From Candidatus Poribacteria bacterium (GTDB lineage: Bacteria; Poribacteria; WGA-4E; WGA-3G), in assembly GCA_022821965.1 (NCBI GenBank), contig JAJECN010000017.1, positions 1 through 64,000 of the forward strand: a DNA stretch of 64,000 nt, in the 5' to 3' direction. Positions 8,987 through 17,587 of the stretch are shown one piece after another. The notes beneath the pieces are model-generated. The model was not told the DNA's origin and did no database searches. It saw only the letters and a list, made by a program, of their open reading frames with translations. The position numbers were made by a program, and so were the translations under genes. Positions within the stretch are counted from its first letter, which is position 1. Each line of letters starts with the position of its first letter.

Positions 8987-9454
8987 ATGGCAAGTTACAA
9001 CAAGGTCATTCTGATGGGGAACCTTACACGCGATCCCGAAATGAAATTTCTGCCAAGTGGAACATCAGTCGTAAATTTTGGACTCGCTGTGAGTGAGCGT
9101 TACACCGATCGGCAGTCGGGTGAACAGAAAGAGTCTGTCTGTTTTGTTGATGTTGCCGCTTGGGGTAGGCAAGCGGAAATTGTGAACGAGTACCTCAGTA
9201 AAGGCAGCCCTGTTTTTCTCGAAGGGAGTCTTAAATTTGACTCTTGGGAAGCCGATGACGGGACCAAACGGAACAAACTCTCTGTTACAGCGTTTCGAAT
9301 TCAATTAATCGGTGGGCGACGTGACAGCGATCAAATGGATGGTGGTTACACTGATGCCCAACCTGCAGCTGCACCGGCGGAATCTACGCCTTACCAACAA
9401 GCACCTGCACCGAGCAGCGCACCTTCCACAACGGAAGACGACATCCCGTTTTAA
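8987..9454 (+). CDS. ssb: Single-stranded DNA-binding protein
   Basis: SSB coats single-stranded DNA during replication and repair and recruits partners through its tail. This 155-residue protein has the OB-fold start MASYNKVILMGNLTRDPE, then ESVCFVDVAAWGRQAE, a Pro/Ala/Gln-rich linker and the acidic tip EDDIPF that binds partner proteins. AGGAAGGAG lies just upstream of the ATG. Its place between rpsF and rpsR is a widely conserved arrangement. Confidence 0.97.
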   Translation: MASYNKVILMGNLTRDPEMKFLPSGTSVVNFGLAVSERYTDRQSGEQKESVCFVDVAAWGRQAEIVNEYLSKGSPVFLEGSLKFDSWEADDGTKRNKLSVTAFRIQLIGGRRDSDQMDGGYTDAQPAAAPAESTPYQQAPAPSSAPSTTEDDIPF

Positions 9455-9471
9455 GTGAGAAAAGTGTTCGT

Positions 9472-9502
9472 GGGAGAGCCATTGTTATACAGAGGCTCTC
9501 CC
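9472..9502 (+). promoter_or_regulatory. Hairpin between ssb and rpsR (first)
   Basis: GGGAGAGCC (9472-9480) and GGCTCTCCC (9494-9502) form a perfect 9-bp stem with a 13-nt loop, 17 bases after the ssb stop. No U-tract follows, so an mRNA stability or processing element is more likely than a strong terminator. Confidence 0.6.
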
Positions 9503-9529
9503 GCGTTCCCTTGTTTAACCTTCCAATAG

Positions 9530-9575
9530 AAGTATTGGATATAGCGCATCAGAACTGCTTTGATGCGCAATACTT
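9530..9575 (+). promoter_or_regulatory. Long bulged hairpin before rpsR (second)
   Basis: AAGTATT (9530-9536) pairs with AATACTT (9569-9575), and GCGCATCA (9544-9551) with TGATGCGC (9561-9568), leaving a 7-nt bulge on the 5' side only. It ends just before the ribosome site (AAAGGAA) of rpsR, so folding could gate rpsR translation. Confidence 0.55.
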
Positions 9576-9597
9576 TAGAAAAAGGAACTGAATTGAT

Positions 9598-9798
9598 ATG
9601 GCATTCCGTCGCAGGCAGCGCTACAACAAAATTGAGTCTTTCGACTACAAAGACGTAGATATGCTGCGAAAATTTATTAATGAACGTGGTAAAATTGTGA
9701 GTCGCCGGGTTACAGGACTATCGGCGAAACAACAGCGAATGGTGACGCGTGCAGTGAAGCGCGCACGCAATATGGCACTGTTGCCATTTACACGATAA
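9598..9798 (+). CDS. rpsR: 30S ribosomal protein S18
   Basis: This small basic protein of 66 residues binds S6 in the 30S platform. The conserved signature is present: [19 protein letters not shown], then [20 protein letters not shown] and [20 protein letters not shown] precedes the ATG. The length is slightly short of the family norm (about 70-75) but complete at both ends. Confidence 0.97.
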   Translation: MAFRRRQRYNKIESFDYKDVDMLRKFINERGKIVSRRVTGLSAKQQRMVTRAVKRARNMALLPFTR

Positions 9799-9860
9799 AA
9801 GTAGGGCTTCAGGCACAATGGGACTGGTTTCCCTACAAAAAATAGTTTAGGTTTTCAATT

Positions 9861-10307
9861 ATGGAAGTGATTCTAAAGAAAAGTGTTGAAGGGCTCGGTG
9901 TACCGGGCGATGTATTGAAGGTCGCAGATGGCTATGCACGCAACTACCTCCTCCCGATGCAGCTGGCGGTGCATGCAACGGAACGGAATCGTCGCCACCT
10001 CGAGCATGAGAAGCGAGTAATTGACCACCAGGAAGCGAAAGATAAAGAGCACGCACAGGAAATCGCTGCACAGATGGCTGATGTTACATGCACACTGAGT
10101 AGACGTGCTGGCGAAAACGACCGGCTTTTTGGGTCTGTTACCTCTATGGATATTGCTGAGGTTGTACGGGCTCAGGGCTTCGACTTGGAACGCCGAGTCT
10201 TTGAACTCGTAGAACCGATTCGTGAACTCGGTGTGTTTATGGTGCCCGTCAGGTTGCATACGGATGTTGTTGTTGAACTCCGTGTTGTTGTTGAACGTGA
10301 AGAATAA
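9861..10307 (+). CDS. rplI: 50S ribosomal protein L9
   Basis: L9 (148 residues) binds 23S rRNA at the base of the L1 stalk. The N-terminal domain is typical: MEVILKKSVEGLGVPGDVLKVADGYARNYLLP. A charged connecting helix follows (about 45-75), then the C-terminal domain with GENDRLFGSVTSMDIAEVV. It ends 2 bases before dnaB, implying translational coupling. A GTAGGG/CCCTAC inverted repeat lies in the short gap between rpsR and this gene. Confidence 0.97.
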   Translation: MEVILKKSVEGLGVPGDVLKVADGYARNYLLPMQLAVHATERNRRHLEHEKRVIDHQEAKDKEHAQEIAAQMADVTCTLSRRAGENDRLFGSVTSMDIAEVVRAQGFDLERRVFELVEPIRELGVFMVPVRLHTDVVVELRVVVEREE

Positions 10308-10309
10308 TT

Positions 10310-11641
10310 ATGCAGGCACAAGCGGTTGATACCCTCTCTGACAAAGAAGCTGAACAAGCAGTACTCGGCGCGATGATGACTGAAAAGTCGGTCATTCCTC
10401 CCGTAATTGCCCTGCTTGGGCATAATTCTGACGCCTTTTTCACGACCGACCATCAGCTTATCTACGCAGCTATCCTCGCTGTATATGAACGCGTTAGCAA
10501 TGCCGATCCGCTTCTTGTTGCCGATGAACTGAAACGCACAAATCAGATCAATCGGGCGGGGGGTGCTGGCTATCTGTATGAACTCCAAGCTCCTATTGTA
10601 GAGACAGAGAGTACGGAATTTTATGCCGATATTTTGCATGAGAAAGCGACGCGCCGGCAGCTGATTCAGGCAGGAAGCCAGATTCGCGAACTCGCCCAAG
10701 ATGAAACTGTAGAGCTTACAGAGGTGCTCAATCAATCGCAGGAAGCTGTCTTTGAACTCGGACAAAATGAATCCGAACGTGGATTTCATCCTATCCGGCC
10801 ACTGATTACAACGAGTATAGATGCTATAGAAAAACTCTACCACAAAGCCGATCGTTTTTTGGGCGTACCGACCGGCTTTATGGATTTCGACCACATGACA
10901 TCCGGGCTGCAGCCCGGTAATTTTATTATCATTGCCGCGCGACCAAGTATGGGAAAAACAACATTGGTGCTAAATATGGCGCAAAACATTGCCCTTGAAC
11001 AGGAGCGGCCAGTTGCCATCTTTAGCCTTGAGATGCCCGCGCAGGATATCGTCATGAGGATGTTAGCCGCCGAATCCCACATTGACTTTGGACGGCTCCG
11101 AACCGGTAATTTCAGTGAAGATTATTGGAGACCCTTAACCGAAGGCGCAAGTCGGTTGGCTGAAGCTCCTATCCTCATTAACGATAACCGGGGACTTACC
11201 GTTCAGGGACTACGCGCCGAAGGACGACGGTTGAAAGGCGAACACAGTGAGCTCGCTCTCATTATCGTTGACTATCTGCAGTTGCTCAGAGGGACGGGTA
11301 GATATAATGCGCGTGAACAGGAGATCTCCGAAATATCACGTTCCTTGAAGGTACTTGCCTGGGAACTCAATGTTCCAATTATCGCTTGTTCACAGTTGAG
11401 CCGTGAAGTTGAACGGCGGCCAGACAAGCAACCGCAACTTTCAGATTTACGCGAATCTGGAGCCATTGAACAGGATGCTGATCTTGTTGCCTTTTTGTAT
11501 CGTGAAGATTATTATGAAGAGGAAGAGGTCGGAGACAGGGTTGAGGCGAACCTCATGATTAAAAAACAGCGTAACGGGCCAACTGGAACAGTCGTTCTTT
11601 ATTTTACGAAAAAACAGATGCGATTTGAAAATCCTAATTAA
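10310..11641 (+). CDS. dnaB: Replicative DNA helicase DnaB
   Basis: DnaB is the hexameric 5'-3' helicase at the replication fork. The 443-residue protein has the N-terminal primase-binding domain (SDKEAEQAVLGAMM at the start), a linker, and the RecA-like domain. It shows Walker A ARPSMGKTT near residue 215, the Walker B strand LALIIVDYLQLL, and SQLSREVERRPDKQPQLSDL followed by DLRESGAIEQDAD. No intein is present. The start lies 2 bases from rplI, at the end of the conserved ribosomal-protein cluster. Confidence 0.97.
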   Translation: MQAQAVDTLSDKEAEQAVLGAMMTEKSVIPPVIALLGHNSDAFFTTDHQLIYAAILAVYERVSNADPLLVADELKRTNQINRAGGAGYLYELQAPIVETESTEFYADILHEKATRRQLIQAGSQIRELAQDETVELTEVLNQSQEAVFELGQNESERGFHPIRPLITTSIDAIEKLYHKADRFLGVPTGFMDFDHMTSGLQPGNFIIIAARPSMGKTTLVLNMAQNIALEQERPVAIFSLEMPAQDIVMRMLAAESHIDFGRLRTGNFSEDYWRPLTEGASRLAEAPILINDNRGLTVQGLRAEGRRLKGEHSELALIIVDYLQLLRGTGRYNAREQEISEISRSLKVLAWELNVPIIACSQLSREVERRPDKQPQLSDLRESGAIEQDADLVAFLYREDYYEEEEVGDRVEANLMIKKQRNGPTGTVVLYFTKKQMRFENPN

Positions 11642-11649
11642 ACAAAAAT

Positions 11650-12474
11650 ATGGATCAGCAATCCACTAAAAGTGAAGCCTCTGGTGGTTTCCGTGATTTG
11701 ATTAAGATTCGGTTGCATAATGTGCTTTCCGAGATAGGACAAGCCTTTACGCTCTTTTTTCAAACCCTTATTCAAATTTTCCGTCCTCCCTTTCAGTTTG
11801 ATCTGTTAATTAAGCAATTATTGTTAATCGGTTTCAATTCTCTGGCTGTCGTTATTGTCTCAGGGTTTTTCACCGGAATGGTGCTCGGTGTTCAAGGGTA
11901 CATTCAACTCAAACCTTATGCGGTGGAAGGTTCAGTCGCGCGGTTTGTCTGTGTCTCAGTCGTGAAGGAACTCGGACCGATGATAACCGCATTCGTGCTT
12001 GCCGGACGTATCGGCGCATCAATTACTGCTGAACTTTCGACGATGAAGGTTACCGAGCAAATTGATGCACTTGAGGTAATGGGCACAAATCCGGTCAAAT
12101 ATTTGGTAGTACCGCGTTTTCTCGCGTGTTCTATGATGCTACCGACGCTTACTATCTACTCAACATTTGCTGGCATCGCTGGTGGTTTTATTGCTGTTGT
12201 TGCCCTATTTGATGTAAATGGCTACTTTTTTCTCTTAGAAGTCCAAAAGAATCTTTTTGTTGGAAGTGTTCTCATTAGTTTAATTAAAGCAACCTCTTTC
12301 GGGATGGCAATTGCTGCAGTTGGGTGCTATAAGGGGTTTACTATCTCGACAGCGGGTGGTGCTGAAGGTGTTGGCACTGCTACAACCGGTTCCGCTGTTA
12401 TTTCACTTGTTGCTATTCTTGTACTGGATTTTGTTTTAAATCATATCCTCTTTAACGTCCTGGGATTGGTATAA
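11650..12474 (+). CDS. mlaE: MlaE-family lipid ABC transporter permease
   Basis: This 274-residue integral membrane protein is the permease of the Mla-type system moving phospholipids between inner and outer membranes. It has about five hydrophobic segments. Family landmarks are VKELGPMITAFVLAGRIGASITAELSTMKVTEQIDALEVMG and the C-terminal hydrophobic helix that closes at LFNVLGLV. It follows dnaB by 8 bases with only a weak ribosome site, then comes the ATPase and the MCE protein, giving the usual E-F-D order. No MlaB or MlaC gene is present here. Confidence 0.93.
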   Translation: MDQQSTKSEASGGFRDLIKIRLHNVLSEIGQAFTLFFQTLIQIFRPPFQFDLLIKQLLLIGFNSLAVVIVSGFFTGMVLGVQGYIQLKPYAVEGSVARFVCVSVVKELGPMITAFVLAGRIGASITAELSTMKVTEQIDALEVMGTNPVKYLVVPRFLACSMMLPTLTIYSTFAGIAGGFIAVVALFDVNGYFFLLEVQKNLFVGSVLISLIKATSFGMAIAAVGCYKGFTISTAGGAEGVGTATTGSAVISLVAILVLDFVLNHILFNVLGLV

Positions 12475-12569
12475 TCAGCGCGGATTTGACAAAAGTTTCA
12501 CCCGATGGGGACATCGCACCCGCGAGAATAAATGTACCTTGTTTCATATCTTGTGCTAAGGCGAAAAAT

Positions 12570-13349
12570 ATGATTTCGATTAAAAATGTCACCAAAAATT
12601 TTGGAGGCAAAAACGTTTTAAACGGACTGAGTCTTGAAATTTCGCGTGGTGAGACGCTCGTAGTTATGGGGCAAAGCGGGTGTGGTAAAAGTGTACTTCT
12701 CAAAATTATCACAGGGTTGATTTCTGCCGATTCCGGTGAAATCTGGTTTGATGGCACAGAAATATCAAAACTGAAAACTAAAAAAATGAATATCCTCCGC
12801 CGAAAAATCGGGATGCTGTTTCAGTCTGCCGCCCTTTTTGACTCGATGACTGTCGCGGAAAACATCGCTTTTATGCTTGATCAACATACCGATCTTAGCA
12901 AACAAGAGATGCGTAAGGTTGTTGATGAGAAGCTCAGCCTTGTTGATTTAGAGGGAGTCCAAGACTTACGGCCAGCCGAATTAAGCGGCGGCATGCGGAA
13001 ACGAGTTGGCCTTGCACGGGCACTCGCGTTTGAACCGGAAGTTATTTTTTATGATGAACCCACAACTGGACTCGATCCGGTTACCTGCACTGAAATCAAT
13101 CAACTTATCAGAGACCTCCACGAAAGGCTGCGAGTCACCTCCGTTGTGGTAACGCATGATATGCACAGTGCTTTCAGTGTTGCAACACGGATGGCTATGA
13201 TTCATGAAGGTGAAAAGATTGCAGACGGAAGGCCAGATGAGATCATCAACATCGACAACCCCATTTTGCAACAGTTCATCCTATTTGGAGCACCAGACCA
13301 GATTCTCAACATGGAAAATCCCATTTTGAAAACATATTTGGGGAGATAG
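12570..13349 (+). CDS. mlaF: MlaF-family ABC transporter ATPase
   Basis: This is the ATPase of the lipid transporter, 259 residues. Walker A is MGQSGCGKSVLLK, the Q-loop is MLFQSAALFDSMTVAEN, the signature is LSGGMRKRVGLARAL, Walker B is VIFYDEPTTGLDP, and the switch histidine is in VVTHDM. The frame is open back to 12486, but homology begins at MISIKNVTKNFGG. The ATG at 12570 has AAGG 8 bases upstream. The tail carries a small internal duplication (DNPILQQF and ENPILKTY), unusual for the family. Confidence 0.93.
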   Translation: MISIKNVTKNFGGKNVLNGLSLEISRGETLVVMGQSGCGKSVLLKIITGLISADSGEIWFDGTEISKLKTKKMNILRRKIGMLFQSAALFDSMTVAENIAFMLDQHTDLSKQEMRKVVDEKLSLVDLEGVQDLRPAELSGGMRKRVGLARALAFEPEVIFYDEPTTGLDPVTCTEINQLIRDLHERLRVTSVVVTHDMHSAFSVATRMAMIHEGEKIADGRPDEIINIDNPILQQFILFGAPDQILNMENPILKTYLGR

Positions 13350-13355
13350 GAGAGT

Positions 13356-14918
13356 ATGAACTTCTGGACCGCATCCGTAAAAGTCGGTGTAATGATTCTA
13401 ATCGCGATCGTCTTTTTGACAATCCTTCTTACAAATGCTGAGAATTGGCCGTGGGCGACTGCTGGCGATGAATTAACTTTTCAATTTCGATCTGTCAATG
13501 GGCTTTATGTCGGGGCAGGGGTCTACCTATCTGGTGTCTCGATCGGTAAAGTGACGGCTATTGAACTCCGTCCTGAGGCTGATAATGTTCACATCAAGGC
13601 GAAAGTCAAAAACGGATTTGAATGGTTAAGGGAGGACTGTGGTGCCAGAATTTCTATGAACGGGTTCGTCGGTGAGATTTATATTGCCCTTGATAATGGA
13701 CCCATCGGGAACCCGCTTTTAAAACCAGCGAATCTACCGATTGTCGGAAAAGACCCGGTTAATGCCTTGGAACTTCTTGAACAGACAAGTGCCGGTATGA
13801 CGCAAGCAATTGAGCTCACATCTGCTGCGAATGAGGTGCTTCAAGCAAATCAAGAAGCAATTCAGCTCGCCATCAAGGAAATTCGGGAAGTTGTTGCGAT
13901 CACTGGCAAAACTATTGAAAAATTAAGTGCTGATTCTGAGGAAACAGTGCGGACCTTGACACAACTCGCTTTAGAAAATGATAAGCGATTTCAGGAGACG
14001 CTCGTAAAGGTGAACAACCTGCTCACGCAGCTTGAAGGCGATTCTCTCATGGTCAGCAGCCACGTGTCTGACATTACACGTGAGGTCTTGCGATTGCTCA
14101 ATCAGAATTCGCCGAAACTCAATACTATTTTTACGGATGTCCGAGCAACGACATCAGAATTCCGACAGATAGCACAGAATTTTCGGATGGATTTCAACAC
14201 GTTAGCTGCTCAGGTTTCCGCCCTCGTTTCGCAAAGTAGCGAGGCTATTAAAACGGGAGAAGCCAACATTGAACCAATCTTAGAAAATCTACGGACAACA
14301 ACAGCCGCAGTCGCCTCATTGGAGGCAAACGTCAGTCGTCTCCTTGACACACTGAACGAAGGAGATGGCTCCTTTGCACAACTCCTAAATACATCGGAAC
14401 CGCTTGAAGATGTCCAGCGAACCTTGCAAGATTTCGGTCAAGCGATGAACGCAGTAACAGAGCTCTCTCAACAAACCGAAAAACGATTACAGACTTTTGA
14501 ACTCCCACAAGTCAGATGGGATTACGAACTCCGCTATTTAAGTCTTGAAGAGCGACTCTATAACGAATTGGCATTTTCATTATTCCAGCGACCCAATGCA
14601 CGGTATAGGTTCGGGGTGGGTATTCGGGACGAGAAGGCTCGATTTGAATTTCAGTATGAACACGATGTGACCGATTTTCTCCGCGCACGTGCCGGAGTCA
14701 TGCGTGCTAAAGTCGGGGCTGGCTTGGATTTGTGGTTGTGGTCCCGACGCTTCGGTATCAGTGTGGAGGGCGTGGGATTGACGAGTAAGGAACCGGAACT
14801 GAACACAGAAGTGGCATTCCGGTTTTTCCGATACGGACAATTCCTTGTTGGTGCTGAAAATTTGACCGGTGAACGGCGGTGGACAACAGGATTCCGTTTT
14901 TTCACAGGTGAGTGGTAG
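13356..14918 (+). CDS. mlaD: MlaD/MCE protein with C-terminal barrel-like domain
   Basis: This 520-residue protein is the substrate-binding MCE component. An N-terminal membrane anchor (about 7-26) is followed by one MCE domain (about 35-115, with VNGLYVGAGVYLSGVSIGKV and ISMNGFVGEIYIALDNG). Next comes a long helical stretch (about 130-375) rich in heptads, and a C-terminal region (about 385-520) of alternating hydrophobic strands with aromatic girdles. It ends TTGFRFFTGEW, as in outer-membrane barrels. Classical E. coli MlaD is about 180 residues and ends after the MCE domain. The extra parts suggest a bridge from inner to outer membrane. AGGAGAG precedes the ATG. Confidence 0.88.
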   Translation: MNFWTASVKVGVMILIAIVFLTILLTNAENWPWATAGDELTFQFRSVNGLYVGAGVYLSGVSIGKVTAIELRPEADNVHIKAKVKNGFEWLREDCGARISMNGFVGEIYIALDNGPIGNPLLKPANLPIVGKDPVNALELLEQTSAGMTQAIELTSAANEVLQANQEAIQLAIKEIREVVAITGKTIEKLSADSEETVRTLTQLALENDKRFQETLVKVNNLLTQLEGDSLMVSSHVSDITREVLRLLNQNSPKLNTIFTDVRATTSEFRQIAQNFRMDFNTLAAQVSALVSQSSEAIKTGEANIEPILENLRTTTAAVASLEANVSRLLDTLNEGDGSFAQLLNTSEPLEDVQRTLQDFGQAMNAVTELSQQTEKRLQTFELPQVRWDYELRYLSLEERLYNELAFSLFQRPNARYRFGVGIRDEKARFEFQYEHDVTDFLRARAGVMRAKVGAGLDLWLWSRRFGISVEGVGLTSKEPELNTEVAFRFFRYGQFLVGAENLTGERRWTTGFRFFTGEW

Positions 14919-14996
14919 TATTAGCAGTGTGCTGTTGGGAAGCAAAACATCCGGTTTCAAGCCACGTCAATAGCAGCGTGATTGGTAACATCGCAG

Positions 14997-16358
14997 ATGG
15001 CACGAGAGAAACGTAAATTTGTTTGTCAAGAATGTGGATATACAACACCAAAAACACTCGGACGGTGTCCGAGTTGTAGAAGTTGGCAAAGTTTTGCCGA
15101 AGAGATAGAGACCCTTGACACGCCATCAAAACATCGCGGGATCGGACAAGCCGCTCGTGGTCCTGAACCTATCTCGAAAGTTACAGCGAGCGACGTAGAA
15201 CGACATCTAACGCAGATGTTAGAGTTTGACAGGGTACTCGGCGGCGGAATCGTGCCGGGCTCTGTGGTTCTCATCGGTGGTGATCCAGGAATAGGCAAGT
15301 CTACATTGTTGCTTCAAGCTGGTAACGCTTTGAGCCAGAACTATGGAGATGTACTTTACGTTTCTGGTGAGGAATCTGTTAGCCAGACGAAACTCCGAGC
15401 AAATCGGCTCGGTGTCGTCTCTGATACGCTCTATGTCCTGTGTGAAAACAATTTGGAGCAGATTCAAAAATATATTGAAGAGCGGGAACCGAAGGTCGTC
15501 ATCGTAGATTCTATTCAGACGGTTTATTTATCGAATATTCCGTCTGCCCCCGGAAGCGTTACGCAGATTCGTGAGTGTGCTGGCCATCTCTTGATTTGTG
15601 CAAAAAATCGGAATATCCCAGTATTTCTCGTTGGACATGTAACAAAAGAAGGCGCACTCGCTGGTCCTCGGGTCTTGGAACACATGGTGGATACCGTCCT
15701 CTATTTTGAGGGCGAGCAGCATCACATCTATCGTATCCTCCGAGCCATTAAGAATCGATTCGGTTCGACGAACGAACTCGGTATCTTTGAGATGCAGAGC
15801 ACAGGTCTCGCAGATGTGATGAATCCATCGGAGCTTTTTCTAAGCAACAGAGACGAAGAAGTTTCAGGTTCTGTCGTCGTTTCAAGCATGGAGGGCACCC
15901 GACCATTGCTCATGGAGGTCCAGGCACTCGTTGTGCCTACCCATCACGGAAATCCTCGTAATACGGCAACTGGCGTGGATCGGCATCGGATTGCTCTACT
16001 CATTGCTGTACTCAATAAACGCGTCGGGATTGATGTAGGCGATGCTGATGTCTTTGTTAACATTACGGGTGGGTTACGCATTGATGAACCCGGCATTGAT
16101 CTCGGTGTCCTTATGGCGATATGCTCAAGCCATCGGGATATTCCGGTGGACAGGCACACTGCTGTGATTGGAGAGGTTGGACTTGGGGGTGAGATTCGGC
16201 CCGTAACACATGTTGAGAGACGAATTCGGGAAGCCGCAAAATTGGGATTCAGACGCGTGATCTTTCCCGAATATAACCGTAAAGGCTTAGAAATTGATGA
16301 AGATATTGAACTTGTGGGTGTTAGTGACGTATATGACAGTTTGAGTGCTTTATTATAA
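14997..16358 (+). CDS. radA: DNA repair protein RadA
   Basis: RadA (453 residues) helps branch migration in recombination. It starts with a four-Cys zinc finger (CQECGY and CPSCRSW), then a RecA-like core with Walker A GGDPGIGKST, the RadA-specific KNRFGST motif, and a C-terminal Lon-protease-like domain (about 270-450). The ATG at 14997 is chosen because the finger starts at once. A TTG at 14982 would add five residues, and neither has a strong ribosome site. The region that follows (PIN-TRAM, ispD, ispF, cysS) matches a common gene order, without disA. Confidence 0.95.
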   Translation: MAREKRKFVCQECGYTTPKTLGRCPSCRSWQSFAEEIETLDTPSKHRGIGQAARGPEPISKVTASDVERHLTQMLEFDRVLGGGIVPGSVVLIGGDPGIGKSTLLLQAGNALSQNYGDVLYVSGEESVSQTKLRANRLGVVSDTLYVLCENNLEQIQKYIEEREPKVVIVDSIQTVYLSNIPSAPGSVTQIRECAGHLLICAKNRNIPVFLVGHVTKEGALAGPRVLEHMVDTVLYFEGEQHHIYRILRAIKNRFGSTNELGIFEMQSTGLADVMNPSELFLSNRDEEVSGSVVVSSMEGTRPLLMEVQALVVPTHHGNPRNTATGVDRHRIALLIAVLNKRVGIDVGDADVFVNITGGLRIDEPGIDLGVLMAICSSHRDIPVDRHTAVIGEVGLGGEIRPVTHVERRIREAAKLGFRRVIFPEYNRKGLEIDEDIELVGVSDVYDSLSALL

Positions 16359-16486
16359 TATTATTCATGATTTTTTGGTAATTGTGAGGTCTAAGCGTGA
16401 ACGTTGTTGAATTAGCGCACTTACGCGGAGCACCGAAAATCTAAACGCAGATGCTTACAACCAAAAATATTTTGTAAGTATGGATA

Positions 16487-16520
16487 AAAACAGCAGCTGT
16501 GAAGTGGCAGCACTGTTTTT
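16487..16520 (+). terminator. Putative intrinsic terminator after radA
   Basis: AAAACAG (16487-16493) pairs with CTGTTTT (16513-16519). A second stem GCTG/CAGC lies within, and the stem runs into a T-tract. It lies 128 bases after the radA stop and before the PIN-TRAM gene. A second small stem CTTACAA/TTGTAAG is at 16454-16478. Confidence 0.5.
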
Positions 16521-16544
16521 CAAGTTACGCTTTTCAAGTTACGC
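16517..16544. repeat. 14-bp perfect tandem duplication
   Basis: TTTTCAAGTTACGC occurs twice without spacing (16517-16530 and 16531-16544), directly before the ribosome site of the PIN-TRAM gene. It looks like a recent slippage or duplication event. Confidence 0.85.
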
Positions 16545-16558
16545 TTGGAGTACAAAAA

Positions 16559-17587
16559 ATGAAAATTTGGGGCATTCGTGTTTTTTTTATAATTGCAAGT
16601 GTCGGCAGTTGCTATCTCATCTACGGTGAGTTGTTCGCTGTAATTGCTGGACTTATTGCGGCACTTTTCCTTGTTGGGGCAGAATTTTGCCTACATATAC
16701 CCAGTCTACGTAGCATTATCACGGCACTAATGGGACTCTTTATAGGTTTATTAGTTTCTTTTGCTGTGCTATCTTTTCTTCCACAATTTAATGGTCATCT
16801 AAAGATAGCGGTTGTTCTCAGCCTCGGTTACGTGGGTATAATGAGTGGATATCATTTCCCTACAACGTTGGATCTAACCCAATTTCTGCAGTCAAAGGTT
16901 CCTGCTCGATCTGGCGAATCACGCGCATCTCAAATCGCAAGTAACTTCAAAATTTTAGACACAAGTGTTATCATTGATGGCAGAATTCTCGAAATCTGTC
17001 AGACGAAATTTATTGAAGGCACACTTGTCATTCCGCGATTTGTTCTCAATGAGTTACAACATATTGCTGATTCAACGGAACCACTTCGTAGAAATAAGGG
17101 ACGGCGTGGTTTTGATATCCTCCGCGCACTTCAGACCAATCCTGCAATTGAGGTTGAAATCTCGGAGGAAGAGGTACCTCATCTGCCAGAAGTCGATGCG
17201 AAGTTAGTTCATCTCGCTCAGCAGCGAGGTGCGACAATCATCACAAACGATTTAAATCTCAACAAAGTCGCCGAATTGCAGAGTGTAAAGGTTCTCAATA
17301 TCAACGAGTTATCAAATGCCGTCCGTCCTGTCGTCATTGCCGGTGAGGCGATCCAAGTCCTTCTCCTTAAAGAGGGGAAAGAACCGAATCAAGGGGTTGG
17401 TTACCTTGACGATGGGACAATGGTCATCGTTGAAGACGGAAAGCCGTACATTGGGAGTACACTTAACGTTGAGGTTACGCAGATGCTACGGACGAGTGCG
17501 GGGCAAATGATTTTCACGCGAATCAAAGAACATGAAATGGACATTGATGAACAGCAAGGTATGCACCCTTATTCCCGCAGCTGGTAA
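16559..17587 (+). CDS. Membrane PIN-TRAM domain protein (YacL-like)
   Basis: This is a 342-residue protein of the PIN/TRAM family known as YacL in Firmicutes. About four membrane helices (about 1-110) anchor a PIN ribonuclease-fold domain (about 135-255) with acidic residues in ILDTSVIIDGRI and TIITNDLNLNKVA. A TRAM RNA-binding domain (about 265-335) follows. Longer starts exist (16499), but the ATG at 16559 has GGAG at the right spacing and begins the first helix. It is a predicted membrane-attached RNase. It sits between radA and ispD, as in Bacillus. Confidence 0.88.
   Translation: MKIWGIRVFFIIASVGSCYLIYGELFAVIAGLIAALFLVGAEFCLHIPSLRSIITALMGLFIGLLVSFAVLSFLPQFNGHLKIAVVLSLGYVGIMSGYHFPTTLDLTQFLQSKVPARSGESRASQIASNFKILDTSVIIDGRILEICQTKFIEGTLVIPRFVLNELQHIADSTEPLRRNKGRRGFDILRALQTNPAIEVEISEEEVPHLPEVDAKLVHLAQQRGATIITNDLNLNKVAELQSVKVLNINELSNAVRPVVIAGEAIQVLLLKEGKEPNQGVGYLDDGTMVIVEDGKPYIGSTLNVEVTQMLRTSAGQMIFTRIKEHEMDIDEQQGMHPYSRSW

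Noticed and set aside
16487-16558. Small peptide leader gene before the PIN-TRAM gene
   Set aside because: The stretch is a terminator-like hairpin followed by a 14-bp duplication; no frame has a supporting ribosome site.
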